Part shown: in pieces, positions 35,370 to 49,069 of the stretch
How the letters are laid out: every line of letters begins with the position of its first letter
Numbering within the stretch: position 1 is the first letter of the stretch
From: Tubiluchus corallicola
Lineage: Eukaryota > Priapulida > Priapulimorpha > Priapulimorphida > Tubiluchidae
Direction: 5' to 3'
Length of the DNA: 64,000 bases
Assembly: GCA_030141605.1 (NCBI GenBank)
Contig: JAQGDQ010000149.1
Coordinates: 188,001-252,000, forward strand
Program-made: the position numbers and the translations under genes
The notes under the pieces: model-generated
The model's input: only the letters and a program-made list of their open reading frames with translations
Told to the model about the DNA's origin: nothing
Database searches by the model: none

Positions 35370-35612
35370 ATAGCGTGTTAAGTGGCAAATTGTAGCATGC
35401 GGATGCGGATGCGTTTTCCATCTGTGGAACAGGCTGCGGAATAACCTACGGAAAAAATCAATAGGAAATAGCTACAGAAAAAGAATAACGCGTACGCAGA
35501 CTGCATAAACGGGTGCATTGAAAACAATATAAACCGATTTTATCTATTCGGCACCCGCAATTCGTTAACTGCACCCGCATGCTACATAAACACCACTTTA
35601 AGCGGCGTTTAC
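35370..35612. mobile_element. Foldback element with ~40-bp imperfect inverted arms
   Basis: The arm AGCGTGTTAAGTGG...TGTAGCATGCGG (about 35372-35408) is matched by the inverted CCGCATGCTACA...CCACTTTAAGCGGCG (35569-35607), including 12 perfect bases. The core of about 160 bp is non-coding. It begins only about 25 bp after the preceding foldback. Confidence 0.6.
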
Positions 35613-35631
35613 CAGAGTCCGGAATGTCGTT

Positions 35632-35668
35632 ATTGCGTATCCTGCTGCGTTTGCTTAGGATACGCAAT
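35632..35668. other. Hairpin with 11-bp perfect arms
   Basis: ATTGCGTATCC and GGATACGCAAT separated by 15 bases. It is the third inverted structure in a 510-bp stretch. Confidence 0.7.
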
Positions 35669-38600
35669 GCGAGAATGACTGCGACATAGCTGCAAAAAAA
35701 TAGCGCAGTAACGCATAACAGGTAACAGCCCATGTGTGCATAGGGAGGGTGTGCCGTATGCATAAACCCAACTTCGATAATTTTCTTTTGTGGCCTTAAT
35801 GCTGGCGTTACGGTCATAAATTGTAATCACATTTTAAAACTAAACTAAGGAATACTTAGTGACACAGTTTAGCGAATAAAGAAAACAGAGAAGCGGACCG
35901 AAAGTCAGAAAGTAAATCAGTGAAACTCAGCCATTTTAATTGACGATGCTGCCAAAAACTTTACTCACAGCGAACTGAACTTTTTTTCTTTTTTTTAGTA
36001 TTTCGTAAATTACCTTCTAAATAATTTGTATTTTAAAAAGTATGCGTTTAGTATAATTATTGAGCTGGCAGTTTTCATCAGATATTCTTGCCCAGTAGAA
36101 TCTTTCTCTTTGAATTATCATTATGAAGAAACAGAAAATCAAGTTTTCGAGCTATCTATCCCCAAGCTATGGCACACCCCAGAATCCAGATTGATTTAGT
36201 CAGAACAAGTTTACAACTGTTAAATTAATTGTTAACCGCATTTGATTTATAACTTGACACGTTATTTCTGCAAAACCACCTCATCCATCTTTATATTAAT
36301 AATTTTAATCTCGGTGTCAATATATTCAAGCTGTAATTAACCTATATTTACGATTGAAAGGTGTAGCGGTTATTCGCGTAAATCTTGAGCCGGGTGTTAA
36401 GGGACTTATATGAAGTTGGTTGTGCACCTGTGTATACTTGATTACAAGATTACAGTTGTGTATTCTGTCTTGTGTATTTTAATTGAGCGCATCCATAAGT
36501 ACAAAATTCGGCATCAAAAATTTCTATCCTAGGTATGGGATTTCAGGTTTTCCTTCCTAATTTTGTATTGCCTTCGTGCGTTTATACGATTAGAACGAAA
36601 ACTTTCTGATCTTACATGGTAGACCTTAAATCACCTGAAGTGTGTTATTTTTGCACTATAATACCCCATAAATAATTATCGTGATGTGTAAATTTTGGTA
36701 ATTTTAAATGATTCACACACATGGCTTCGAAATACGTTTTATAGTTATATACATATGTCTAATACAGTAAAAAAAATTTAGAATGAAGTGTTTATTTTAG
36801 ATTACTGCTTGTTTAAATATACTATTTCATCTGGTAGGTATTATTGTAACTGGAATGCACTGTATGTTGACTGCTGTGTTTATTGAAATTGAGCAAAATA
36901 AAACATTATACAGTGTTTGCGGTGCCCCACCCTAGCAAACCTGTAGGGATCAATAGAAAAGGTCAGACGGGGAGTTATACCTTTCAAAAGAGGCACTCAT
37001 GCCTAGAGGCTTGCGTGGTACATTAACTACTTATTCGTAAATAGAAAATCATCAGTAGTCAAATGATGCAGCACAATAAAATGTTTCTTTGTGAAACTTA
37101 GAAGGTCTGAAACGTCTGATGTTATTAGGATTACCTGTACAATTTTTGTACGCCGAGATACAACAAGTTCGAGTTGCTCCGTGCGTTTTTATTCACAAAA
37201 AACGATGTATATTTTATTTGGTAGAATTGCAGGGGAGTTTGTGTGGCTGTGTAACGTCCGAGTTTTCGCTTGTCGAAATAGGCAGCTTTGGAATTAAATT
37301 ATTACAGTATATTAACACTTTGACGTTTTTCTTACAGTTGTTTTGGGAGATTTACTATTCCCAAATCCTAGTAGACGTGTGTAAAGAAACATTTTAATGT
37401 GCCTGGAAAGGAATTAAGCTCTAGGTGCAATCCCAACTAAATCGGAACCATTAAAATGTGTGCTGATTTTAATGAACATAGAGCTAAAATGTTAAAAAAA
37501 CGAATGAATACGTATACACGAAATCGTTATAGCATCACAAAACAAAATAGGTCTAATTCAACCCAGTTTAAATAATTTCGAATAGATATCACTCAAATAG
37601 CCATATGTGTAATATTACAACAAAGTTACTGATGTAACTTTTATTTATTATTTTTATTTTATTCATGCCTCCAATACTATATGCTATGAAATTTAATACC
37701 ATACCATATAATCATTTCATATAATTCATAAACCGCCACACTTACGAACGATGTTCAGCTTCGTAACAAAGGAAAAATTATATACCGAGTGCTTAGGCAC
37801 ACCTGTAAATACAACACTGACGTACAATAACAATAAATATAGTAACAGTAAAATAAATGTATAGACGAGCTGCTGAGGAAAGAAGGAAGAAGATTTAAAA
37901 GGAATGAAATGAATAAAACGGCAAACAATGAAAACAACCAATCAATAAACGATAAAAAACAACAAACAAAAAGCAACAGCCAACAACAAGCTACATAGCT
38001 GGGCATACAGTCTGATGATCTAGACAAAAAATCAATCTTTCAAAGCATCAATCATGATCTTGAACCAACCGACTACTTTAACTATGTGTGAGATTATGAG
38101 TTAGATTGCATAATATGTCTCGGCCCATATATATCTTTATTTGTTATAAAGTAATGATTATACAATGTAGTGGTATAAAACAAGTAAGCACTCAACCAAA
38201 CGAAGGAACAAACAAGAACGAACAAATTGTCTAAAAGAGTCTAAGTTTCAGTTATGTTACCAGAATACATGAGAAATAATTACCTGAGTGGCTCGCCGCT
38301 GGTGTGTTGAGTTTATCTTCCGGCGACTGAATGTCAACATACAGGAAACGTCAACTCCAAGTCTATAGAGGTTTTTTCAAAACTTGATTCCACGGTTTTG
38401 TTTGTTTTCAGTTGTCGCTGTTAAATTCAACACATTTTTTAGAAATACATTTTGAATTAAGGTAGAAGCTATGATTGTACAAGTGTAGTATTATGTCTTA
38501 TACTTCATAATTTGTTCATGCGTAATCTATATGTCATAATTTGTGTATAGAAATAATGGATAAATGGTAACTTAAATAGTGTACAATATATTGGGAAATC

Positions 38601-41600
38601 AATGTAGGAAGTGTTAAATACATTTATCCGCAAGTTCTACCACATTTTTGAAGCTAAAATTAATTCTTTTGTTGTGCTTCTAGCCAAGGAAACTAAATTA
38701 TATACAGTGTGGAATAATACCGTTAATATGTATTGTACACTTACGTACCATGTATTATATGTACTGTGGTGTACTATATATATATATATATATATATACT
38801 GTACTTACTGTATTAAAAACGCTTGTTTTTTTAATACAGCTGTTGATACACGGATATTAAACTCTATTACGGGATTATCTTTATATAGTTCGTAGGTATT
38901 AAGTGGTAATAAACCGCACAAAATTTCCAGTGTAACCAATCATAAACGTTAGATCCCATATTTAATGTCATATAGTGCGCTTCTTTCTTTAAGTTAAGTT
39001 GTGCATTTATTGGCGAAACACCATTGCCATACTAATTAACCTATTTTGTGCGGCTCGTGTCTTGTGTATAAATCATTAAATCATGCGGACGCGAAACAAG
39101 ATACTGGAGATTTTACGATTCTACATTGATATTTTTAGATTTTGGCTTTGCTCATGTATACGAGAATCAAGCAGACCATTTTTAAAGCCACGTAATTATC
39201 TGTGCTTTGTGTGTGCTTTGAGCTGTATTTTAACTTTTAAGGGATTAAAAAATTTGACACAAATCATAAAATGTTGTAAATGTACACTGCAGGTTGTCTG
39301 CGATTATTAGGCATTCTTATTGCTTCGGCTTTTCTGGGTATAACGGTCGCTGATTCAGCTAAAAACGTCAGCTAATTGGCAGTAGCTTTGGAACCACAAT
39401 AACGTCAAGTTAGTTAAGGTGCTATTTGGCTGTAGCCACCATATTCAAATAAAGAGCTTATGTTTATATTTATTATTTATTTCTTTTTTCCGTTGATTTC
39501 AGTACATAAAAGGTACCATAGAGTATTAAACAAAGTTTTGTTAAAAAGTCACAATTAAAAATATTACTACAAGACAAATAAAATAAATATTTACACAGAG
39601 AATTAGTAAGTTAAATATGTAAAAAAATAGTGTATATTTCCAATGCGCGAAAATATTCGAAGTTAAAATGACATCAGTATTAAGAATAAAACTGCGTATG
39701 ACTTCATTGGTTGAATTTAAACTCGCTGGCAAGGATATTCAAGGGCTTGTGCTTCTTTTGGAGAAAGTATGGAATCTGGGAACTGATGCTGAAAACATAA
39801 ACTTCAGTTGTAAATCATCACTGCATTTAGTAGTGAGCTTTGTTTATTATTGTAAAAGTAGTCGCGCGTCCGGCAGCTATACACTATACACTATGAGATG
39901 AATAATTGATTTATTGCTACCAAATTACAGCATGCATACTGCTAATTATTATATATACACACACATGCTTGTGTATACATATTCTAATCACACTGTGTTA
40001 ATAAAATTATAGGTCTTTGTTCAGTGAGACATGCATGTTTGTTCAATGTCTGTGGTTACATTTCAGTTTGTTATGCGAATTGCATTATGAGAGACCTATA
40101 GACAACAGGATTCTGTTTTCAAACTTGACAAGCACTTCAAATTTTAAAATTCGTTTGCTGCACATGTATTCTGTTTTTACTATAATATTCTGTAATTGAA
40201 TTGATATATTATGCACTCTGTGTGTTATTCAGGCACCATCAAGTAGGGGCATCAAGATCTCATGTCAAGCCTAATGTAAGGGTCTAGTGTTTGTTCAGTT
40301 GCGTGGTTTTTATTGCGATACTCTGATTGAGAATTGTGCAAACAGTTGATCGTGCCGTAACGAAGGTATCGTGTAACACTACATTAATGTCGCAACAATT
40401 ATTGTTGAAGCCACAATGCCCGACGAGAGACCGATTCAGCGTGCATTAAGTAACTTTCCTACCACCATCGCATACCCATTAACTACATTTATGTGATACG
40501 TGCGCCCCAGTCGCTTGTGCATTTATAGTTTTGATAGTGAAGTGACCCCGCGGCTTGGCACATTCCAGATAGAAACCACTAACATTTAAATCAAAAGTTT
40601 TGAAATGACTTCATCTGGTCTGGTTATAATAATTAAAAGGAGCAGACAAATTTATGCAAAAAAAACTTTAATCGTGCGAAAGTGCATTAACATATTTTCG
40701 ATAGCGTGAACCTAGATTTCGTTTGGTCATGTGTCTCCATTAGGCGTTTCGTTATAACGATGGACGGGAAACTTTTCTCTTTTTTGGAAATTACTTAAAT
40801 GGAGTTGAAAATAAAAAGAAACGTGTATATCGACTCCTTAGACTCAAGAGGCTACAAAAGAGTAAGTATTACGTGAAACGTAATTAGAGTTTCGAGAGTT
40901 TATATTGCCACCAAGAAGTGCTATATAGTCATCAAGAAATACGCACTATGTTATAGCATAGTGTTACAGGGGTTAATTGTTAATTAAACGAAGTGACCAT
41001 AATTTAAACAGTTTGCTGATGTACAAAATCTTGTGTACACTGTTTTATAGATGTTTTATAGAATTTTAAAATGGATGAATAAGAAATCATGCAAAGAAGT
41101 CTGAAATAAAAAAAACGCCCCTTTTTCTTCACTGTGGGATTTTTTGTTAATTCTTTAATCCACGCCAGCTAATAACTTTTTCCGTTATTCAGTTACATCT
41201 CTGGAGTTTGTATAACATACATATTGGTTACACGTGTAATAAATAACCTAGTCAGTTATTCTCTTTACTAAGCTTAAGCTTATTTATGAAAAAGAAATTG
41301 GTTTTATCTAAAATTCCCAAAAATGTCTGCTTTAACCAGTATAATATTATTATGTACTCAACACTATGAAATTTGACTTGGTTTTGCTGGCAATGCTGCA
41401 CCTTTGGTGCAAAAATTATTGATGTGCAATGGGGGTTTTTATGTTGATATTGCAAGGGTTGGTAAATTGATACAAGTATCTTTGTGTTTTCATTTCAATT
41501 TCAATTACAGTTTGAATTCGTTGCGGTTAGTATTTGCAAAAGTTTCGTTTTCGTTTAGCTCGAATTATCCAGCGTGCTGATTCTAATGTGTATTTAGGAC

Positions 41601-44600
41601 TTCGTTACAGGAAATGATTTCTGACTCCCCATTGAATTGAAGTCTCATGAATATCACAGAATTTCAGAAATCTCAGAGTTTTTGACCCCATGTAAATTGA
41701 ACTCTAAAAGTTACACTGCACAAAATAATGCAATACTTGCTCGTCTGTTGTTTTACGTAGAGCATTTTATTAAGTTTAATTGCGTTTCGGCTGGTGTAAT
41801 AAGCAATCTAACACCATCCACCATTAGCAAGCTAAATTACACTGATTGAACTGTTGTTGTGACTCACATATCACCATCAGGCAAGTTATTTATCAACTTT
41901 AAAAAATTGCGGAAATGTAACATTGCCAAAAGTCAAAAAGTAAATATGTTTTTTTTAAACAACAAAATTGCCTCTGATATTTGAGCTCAAAGCATTGGCG
42001 TAGTTTTTACCATTTCTGAGTCACTTGGGTTTTGCTTTGAACCGACATGATGTACACCCAAAATGACCGCTCGCAGAATTATCACACGACATCGCCATTG
42101 ATTCACTTGCATGGAGACTAATAATATTATGACGACGGAGACGATGACGATTCCGTTCAAGTTATGTTGATGTGCATAAAAACTACGTTCGAAATCATTA
42201 AAATTTCTGTGATGTTCGTTTCTGATATGTGGATCACCGCTCACAGTGGTCGTAACTTCTTACGTCGTTTCTAGGGTAGACTTGGCAGAATTAACTTAAA
42301 AGTTTTTTATATGAGTGTGGAAACCGGTAGTGTTCGGTTTAGTTCAGTTCTTTTCGGGCATAAAACAGACGTGTTTTTATCCAAGTCTGACTTTTTATCG
42401 AACACCCAAAGGGCCACGTTGAGAAAAATGTCTAAATCGTGGCCATTAGTATATTGTGTGCACGGATTAATCGGATTGGGCTGCTCACCTCTTCCACCAG
42501 ACGTGATTAATGACAAGCAATTGCCGCAAATATATACCCAACAGTGTAGGCTGATGTATGGTTTACTTTAGGATCATTTCCAAACGTTGAGAATCACTTG
42601 AGCTAGTGAACTCTGTCAAATTTGAAATTGGAAATGAGAACAGGCGTGACTACAGAATCGTAGTATATGATACAAAACGGTCGTGAGCTGTTGACTTATC
42701 TGTTGGAGTTTTGGCAGAGTTAATTAATTATTGTTTAGCTATTAGATATTAAGCTTCAAACTAAGCTGATGAACTAAGCTAAAAAAGTGATAACTGATGA
42801 TTACGCAGCAATCTGTATTGTATAGGGGGAGATTATTAAACTCGTCACATCACTTATGGTACTGTATTCTGTGTAACATGGACAACATAAATTACGTAAC
42901 TTTTGCATAGGATGGCAAATGCAGATGTAGACTGACCTATCCAGTATGGTTGCAGTATAATAATCCCAGTCTTGTCCGAATCCCAGTGTAACACTTATTA
43001 AGATCCTTAGAGAAGTAAGGTATTACATTATTTCTTGATCTATCATGATGGTACACCCATTTGGGCAACATTCAGTTAGCTAATGTAATTTTTCCTTCTC
43101 CTAAACACGTGCTTTCAGGAAATTGAAAAAAAGGAGCACAGAATTGTTTGATCTCTCTTTCCTTTTTTTCTGAGCCATTATGTGGATTCAACTTGTTTTA
43201 TATTTAGCAGGTATAAGTACAATACACGCCATACAATCTTAATGGCTATTTTAGAAAAGAGTCAGAATAATGTTTGCACTGGTGAAGAGACTAATTTATA
43301 TAAACAACCTGATATGAAAACATTGTTAGCATTGGTATGGTTTTCGTATTGGTTTGAAATTATAAATTTGGTACATGTTTGACAAAGTGAACCATTTGGA
43401 TTCTTGGATTCATGTATCCGCCATGTCTCCATGCAATTTCTGTTTAAATATTTAAACTAAACTCCGTGTAGGATAATATTATCATATAATGAAAGTGAAT
43501 CTACTCCAATCTCATATGCATGTGTTAAAGTGTGGTATTGTATGTGTACGAATCATGCGAATCACAGACTTCTACATTCAATAAATAAATTTTATATTAT
43601 TAATTATGAAATGTTAACATTGCATGCTATAAATCGAGTTTAAAGTCTTTCCCAAGTTCATTTAAAAGAGATGGACCGAGATTGCGTATTGGTTCCATCC
43701 CATTCCATGCTGTTCTTTTAATGTTGCAGCTTTGTTTCAAAACCACAAATTAGTTCAAACTAATATTAGTTTTGATGGCTCACTGAGCTGAAAACTTGAA
43801 AGTGTTGATTGCTACGAAGAAGCTTTCCATTTGTCCGAAAGGTAATTTTGTAACAGTGTCTATTCATTTCCGTGTGATATACCGAAGGGTTATTATTGTT
43901 TTATACAGTAGCACCTTTCCTCACGACGAGGATTATAGTGACATTTCAAGATCCTCAGGGCATGGGACCTATCCCACAGCTGCGAAAGGCTTTTGCGTCA
44001 TGTGTCCGATTTTTTCGCCTGTCACTTGATGTGACAACCTCCATTTTTAACGATAGAAACGATTTCGTGCCTCTTGCACATTTCGTGCCCTTTGGCGCTG
44101 GTCTTTCATTCAGCTTTGTGGCGATGACGTTGGCTCAATTGATAACTAGAGAAAAAGTTTCCGAAAGTACCGACACTTCTTCCTTGTCCGTATTATTCAA
44201 ATTATCTTGCTGCACGGCTTTACAATAACTGATTTAAGAACATTGCAAATGCTTTGTTGTTCCTACGTCTGCCACCGCAGTGAACTGAAATGATGTGGAT
44301 TTTCTGATTCAGGCGTTTGTATTATGGCTGTATGTACGAGCTTGCTAACTGCTCGCTGAATAATGCAAGTTCGTGGAATAAACGTTTTAGGGACTGCAAT
44401 ACGTATTAATGCAATGTCATTCACGAACAACTGACTTTCTCAAAATCAGTTTTTGTGAGGGATGTAAACGGTAAACAGAAATCATTAAAAAATGCCGAAC
44501 ACTAAGTACATTGCAAACACTTTTATACTGTAACGTACAATGTCTTTAAAAGTCATTGTTTATATAACTATTCCAATTGTCAATAAACGTCGATCTATTT

Positions 44601-45718
44601 GGCTAACCTGAGCCGGCCAGTACCACTACAACGTAGTACTGCACGTCTAAGTTGTTTGCACTTCGTTTGAAATAAATAAAATTCACATTAACTAATGCAG
44701 CTATATTTTTCGTCTTCTCTTCCGTGTTATAGGGATGTGCCGCTATCTGGCGACCAGTAATAAAAACGTAGTCTTATAGCTATACTAATATAATGCTGAT
44801 ATGGTGGACAAATTTAACACGTTGGTTATTCGATATCCGGCTTTGTAAAGCACGAACCGATATGTTTGCTGTGAGATTAAATTAACCACGGTTAATATTT
44901 AATTTGTACTGACATTTAGCAACTGTGTTTACGCATTTGCTTCTTATGTATTCATACGCGAAATTGCGCATTGCTTAATTGCCCTTTACTTTTAATAACT
45001 ACTGTAATAAAGAATTAATAAGATTAGTTGTTCAGTATGTGGGATGAATATGCAATCGTGCTGAGAGTTTAATGAAGCAACTGAGAAAAATACGCAGACA
45101 TATATAATGGAACAAATAAACGGAAGTAAACTAGTACAATTATGAGTACATGCGTGGTCAAAGTACATTCTCACAGTCCGTAGACTGTAAGAAACTAGAG
45201 CAAAATCGTATTTTTAACCCTTGCTTTTACAGTTAGTTGTATTTTAAAAAAATAGGTACATGACACTTAAAACTCAAAACAAAAGACAAAAGAAACAAAC
45301 TACAGCGTGAGCGAATGCAACCATATCCAACAGATAAAATAGGTAGCAACTGTAATGAAAATATTATTTATCACAGTTGCAGGTGTTATAATTAATTAAC
45401 ATATTTGCTTTTATGTGTCATGAGCATACGCATGGTCATTATGAAAATGCCAAACAGCGGTGCATGTACACTGAGGCGCATTGCTTCTTTGTAGTGCTCT
45501 TTGCATTCCTAAGTATATTTTTATTAAAATTATTGGTTCTACATAAAATATATAGGAGATGTAAGTTGTATATTCTAGTTGTCTTTCACCTTGATGGTCC
45601 CTAGGGTTTAGGTCTGTTTCCTAGAAAAAGTATTTCCCAGAAAGATTTCTTGCCAGAAAAAAATCACTGTTACGTTTTTAATTGTAAGATTTGCTGTTTT
45701 AGTAGAGTAAAGCTTTCG
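35669..45718. other. Ten kilobases without a supported gene
   Basis: Contains the (TA)12 tract and hairpin at 38775-38838. Scattered frames of 60-119 codons (e.g. 41987-42244 minus with one hydrophobic stretch, 43896-44228 plus) show no known motif and often overlap frames on the other strand. Could be intron or intergenic. Confidence 0.5.
38775..38798. repeat. (TA)12 microsatellite
   Basis: Twelve uninterrupted TA units, followed 10 bases later by an 11-bp hairpin, TGTATTAAAAA / TTTTTAATACA (38809-38838). Confidence 0.9.
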
Positions 45719-46053
45719 ATTTCTCTTTTTCTCTTTACCTGTCCCTCCCTACCTACCTTATTACGAACTCCCTCTAACTCTCATCCTCACCTCTTCCTCT
45801 TTCCTTCCTTCCCTCCCTCCCGCTCTTTCTCCCTTGTTTTCCTGTCCCATCTCCTCTTCTTCGCTTCTTCATCTATTCCTCCTTCGTTTTTTCTATCTTT
45901 TCTCCTCCTTTTCTCAGTCCCTCTGTCTTACCCATCTCGTTCTCTTTCGCCCTCCTCTGGTTTCTCTTCTCCCATCTCTCCCTCCTTCCTCTTTCTCTCA
46001 CCCCCAATCCTTCTCTCTTCCTCTTTCGCTTTGTCTCTCTGCTTTCCTTTAAC
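45719..46053 (+). repeat. Polypyrimidine tract of ~335 bp
   Basis: Almost pure C/T on this strand (TCCCTCCCT, CCTTCCTTCCCTCCCTCC, TCTTCCTCTTTC). The Ser/Leu/Phe/Pro-only frames across it are low-complexity by-products, not genes. Such tracts can form triplex DNA. Confidence 0.9.
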
Positions 46054-46639
46054 TATTTACATTGCTTTTACTAATGACTATTAGAAAACAAAAATATTTT
46101 GTATTGAAACGTCGTTGATATATTTTCAAGTTGCTTTTAAATTGAAATTGATTTCTTAAAGTAATTTGCATCAAATCATTTGTCGCATATAATCATTTAA
46201 GATTAATTGATTTTCATAAGATTAGCATTAAAGTTTAATAAACAATGTAGAAAAAGAAAATTCCGTGGCTGCGTGAATTGTCATAATATAAATACGATTT
46301 ATTTCGAATTATTGTAAATACAACACATTCATTCGGTTAGCTGTGTAAATAAATGAATAAATAAACAATGTCGGTTAGTAGTTAAAAAAACGTGCCTTTA
46401 CACAAATAAAATTTGTCATTAACTAACTTACGTATGCGATATTGAGTTTGATTTTACATCACAGAATCACAAGTTATTCGCAACATAAATATTGTAGAAT
46501 GTCATTAATTTGCAGCTTGTCTAAAAAGGAAAAGTCGCTTCTGGTTAAGTCATTTAAAACATCATTAACAAATGAAAGAGTGAAGCTTTGAGCCCACGTA
46601 AGCTCTCTAGCTTTCTTATATATGAATCTTTTAATTTTT
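46054..46639. other. No gene seen
   Basis: AT-rich spacer, likely including the untranslated 3' end of the minus-strand retrotransposon remnant. Confidence 0.5.
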
Positions 46640-48350
46640 AAATAATCACATTTTTGTAATTATCATTATATTTACATTTAATAAATTGCAGATTGTAACC
46701 CAATATTGGCTGCACAGAATATTGTGCATTTCTCGCAAGAAAGTTCTCAAGCGTATTACTGCTATTAATACACGAGACAAATAATTTTACAAATCTGATT
46801 TCAAATTGGGTACTCGGACGAAGCACACCCGATAAATGAGGTAACAAAAACCTATGAGTTTCGTATGGCAAATGCCAAAATTTACGTACATCTATGTTCC
46901 AGAAGGTATCAATGTTATTAATAAGAGTGTCTTCAAGCTTCCATATTTGCGAGATATGAAAGCTATGACAGTACAATCGAAATATTTTAGTCTTAATACA
47001 GCTATTAAGAAACGAGAAACAGCTATTAAGAAACGAGAAGTCACACATAACACTGTTTGCACGATAAATGAAATCTCCACGTTTACAGCATTATCCAACA
47101 AATTAGATGTCAGAGTGGTACCAAGGTGCAGCTCTTTTTCGCAAAAAGACATCGATGTGTTATTGAGTTTTACTGTGGGATGTAAGTTGTGGGGAACATT
47201 CTTCTGCGATAGAAAATTATACATTTGCACTTTACTTTGTGACGACTTATGTTACGAAATCAATATCGTAAGTTCTGGCATACTCTTCACAAATTTTCAA
47301 CATAGCCGAGAGAGCCGGTATATTCGGAGCCAACAGACTTAAATCGTCAGCATATGCGACACTGCCACAGCACCTGTTACCCACCATGCATCTAATTTTA
47401 GAATCCCGCAGTTTACATAATAGTAGATCTAAGTACACGCCAAATAAAATTAGGGACAAGACTGCACCCTGTCTTTCCCAGTTGGTACAAGTAAAAAAAA
47501 ATCTAGATTTGGTATTATGCCACGATAAACATATTTCGGCTGGTTCGTATACATATTTAATAAAAATTTGATTATATTAGCAGGAAGATTTTTCTGAAGA
47601 AAAAGTTTGAATGATTTACAGTAATTTACTTTATAGAATGCTTTAGAAGCGTCTAGTAAAACACAAAAAGCTATAGAGCCATTTCGCACGTAATATTTAG
47701 CGGCGGTTTATTTTAATGTCATGGTACATATAGTAGTGGATATCTTAGATTTAAATCCAAATTGTAAATCGGAAGTACACAATGCATTTTCATATTCAAA
47801 AAGAATTAGCCAATCGAATAGCTTTCCTATAGAAGACGACAAGGTTATGTCCCTATAGTTGCCTTTGTCTGACAAGTTACCACGGGTATCCTTTGGGATT
47901 GGTTTGATACAAGACGACGAAAGGTGTTCGGTAGAATAACTGTGGCCAATTATACAATTCACAAGCATACATAAGTGAGTGGATAATAAATGTGTACCTT
48001 GTATAATATGATCGGATGTAAAACCAGCACTTCCATCAGATTTACCAGGTTTTATATGTTTTACAGCGTTAATTATGTCTTGAACATTGAAATGACGAGT
48101 TTCACACGCTTCATTACGCAGTTTTGCATCTATATTTTGTTTCAAAGCCTGCATCTCATTAGAGTCGTAACCCGCAATATTATATAAGTGTTCATAATCA
48201 TTTGCAAATAAGTTAGCTATGAAATTGGGGTCATTTTGATTTTCTATACACACAGGTTTGCCACTTCGCGAGTTATTTGAAACAATATGGTTTGTGAAAG
48301 TCTTATGGCGCGTTCTGGCGTAGAGATTTCTTTCGCAACTTGTTGCATAA
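46640..48350 (-). mobile_element. Non-LTR retrotransposon reverse transcriptase remnant with intact YADD box
   Basis: Minus-strand traces in order: VKHIKPGKSDGSAGFTSDHI, IKPIPKDTRGNLSDKGNYRD, IGKLFDWLILFEYENALCTS and LQFGFKSK (48130-47720), CVLLDASKAFYKVNY (47670-47620), VYLDLLLCKLRDS, then SVAYADDLSLLAP with the catalytic YADD at 47354-47343. After frameshifts come DTFWNIDVRKFWHLPYETHR and LFVSCINSS towards 46700, typical of the C-terminal thumb region. At least three frame breaks are needed. The N-terminal endonuclease is absent, and the frame opens into a 41-bp minisatellite (48335-48479). The arrangement fits a 5'-truncated element. Confidence 0.85.
47001..47040. repeat. 21-bp tandem duplication inside the retrotransposon remnant
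   Basis: GCTATTAAGAAACGAGAA occurs twice in a row with a 21-bp period. In frame on the minus strand it duplicates seven residues (SRFLIAV), so it is a late change in the dead element. Confidence 0.8.
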
Positions 48351-48479
48351 CTTCTCTGTGGAGAGTAAACGGTTTGAACGGTTTGGCAACTTTCCTCGCA
48401 ACTTGTTCCAACGTGTGAACGGCTTGGAAAATTCTCTCGCAACTTATTTCAACGCGTGAATGACTTGGCAACTTCTCTC
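48335..48479. repeat. Minisatellite, 41-bp unit
   Basis: Two consecutive 41-bp units, 48398-48438 and 48439-48479, each start GCAACTT(G/A)TT and end TTCTCTC or TCTCTC. A longer, diverged unit precedes them at 48335-48397. Confidence 0.8.
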
Positions 48480-48996
48480 AGAGTTGTGTGAAGGCGCCAT
48501 TACGGTCTGAATTTGCCCAATAAATTATGTTCCTTCGCACGACTTTTTACAGATCTTTGGCGCATGGCAAGTCACTAGGCATCACTCAACAGCAGGACAT
48601 ACTAGCGTTATCTTATGGCAGGACGAGATCGTAGTTCATTATCAAGATAATCCTCTGAGATGAAATACTGAACTGGCAGATATGTCACAGTCAGAGTCGG
48701 ATGCATGTAACAAAAACTAACCAAATAATTTGGCATTGCAGTGACGGAAACGGCCTAAAAGCGTGAGTCATAAGCAATCACCAAACCACATCACTTTCCA
48801 GGCTAGGCATTGCTTAACTACGGTAGCCTAGCATACACCGCTAACACTCAGCTATATTTCACTCTCCTCAAGGTGAACAAATATGCCAAATTTCGTCCAG
48901 CAAAATCTGTATCTTTAGCTTTACAATCTATTCCTTTTCTACACTACCAAGTTTCATCCAGACTGAAACGAAATTTAATTCAATTTTGATCTGTCA

Positions 48997-49069
48997 CGAC
49001 AACAGCAACAGCGTTTGGAGCAGCAGCAGCAGCAGCAGCAACAACAACAACAACAATAACAATAACAAA
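48997..49069 (+). repeat. (CAG)n/(CAA)n/(CAATAA)n compound microsatellite
   Basis: Six CAG units from 49021, then about six CAA units, then CAATAA units, with scattered CAACAG just upstream. It could code for polyglutamine, but no open gene surrounds it. Confidence 0.9.

Noticed and set aside
35458-35817. 119-codon minus-strand frame
   Set aside because: It runs through the inverted arms and hairpins of the foldback cluster; its Cys-rich content comes from those repeats.
41987-42244. 85-codon minus frame with a single hydrophobic stretch
   Set aside because: No signal peptide at the start and no homology recognised; length is within chance expectation.
43896-44228. 110-codon plus-strand frame in a GC-richer patch
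   Set aside because: No recognisable domain, no clear Kozak or splice support, and it overlaps another frame of 77 codons.
45650-46084. 144-codon Ser/Leu/Phe/Pro-rich frame
   Set aside because: It is a translation of the polypyrimidine tract.
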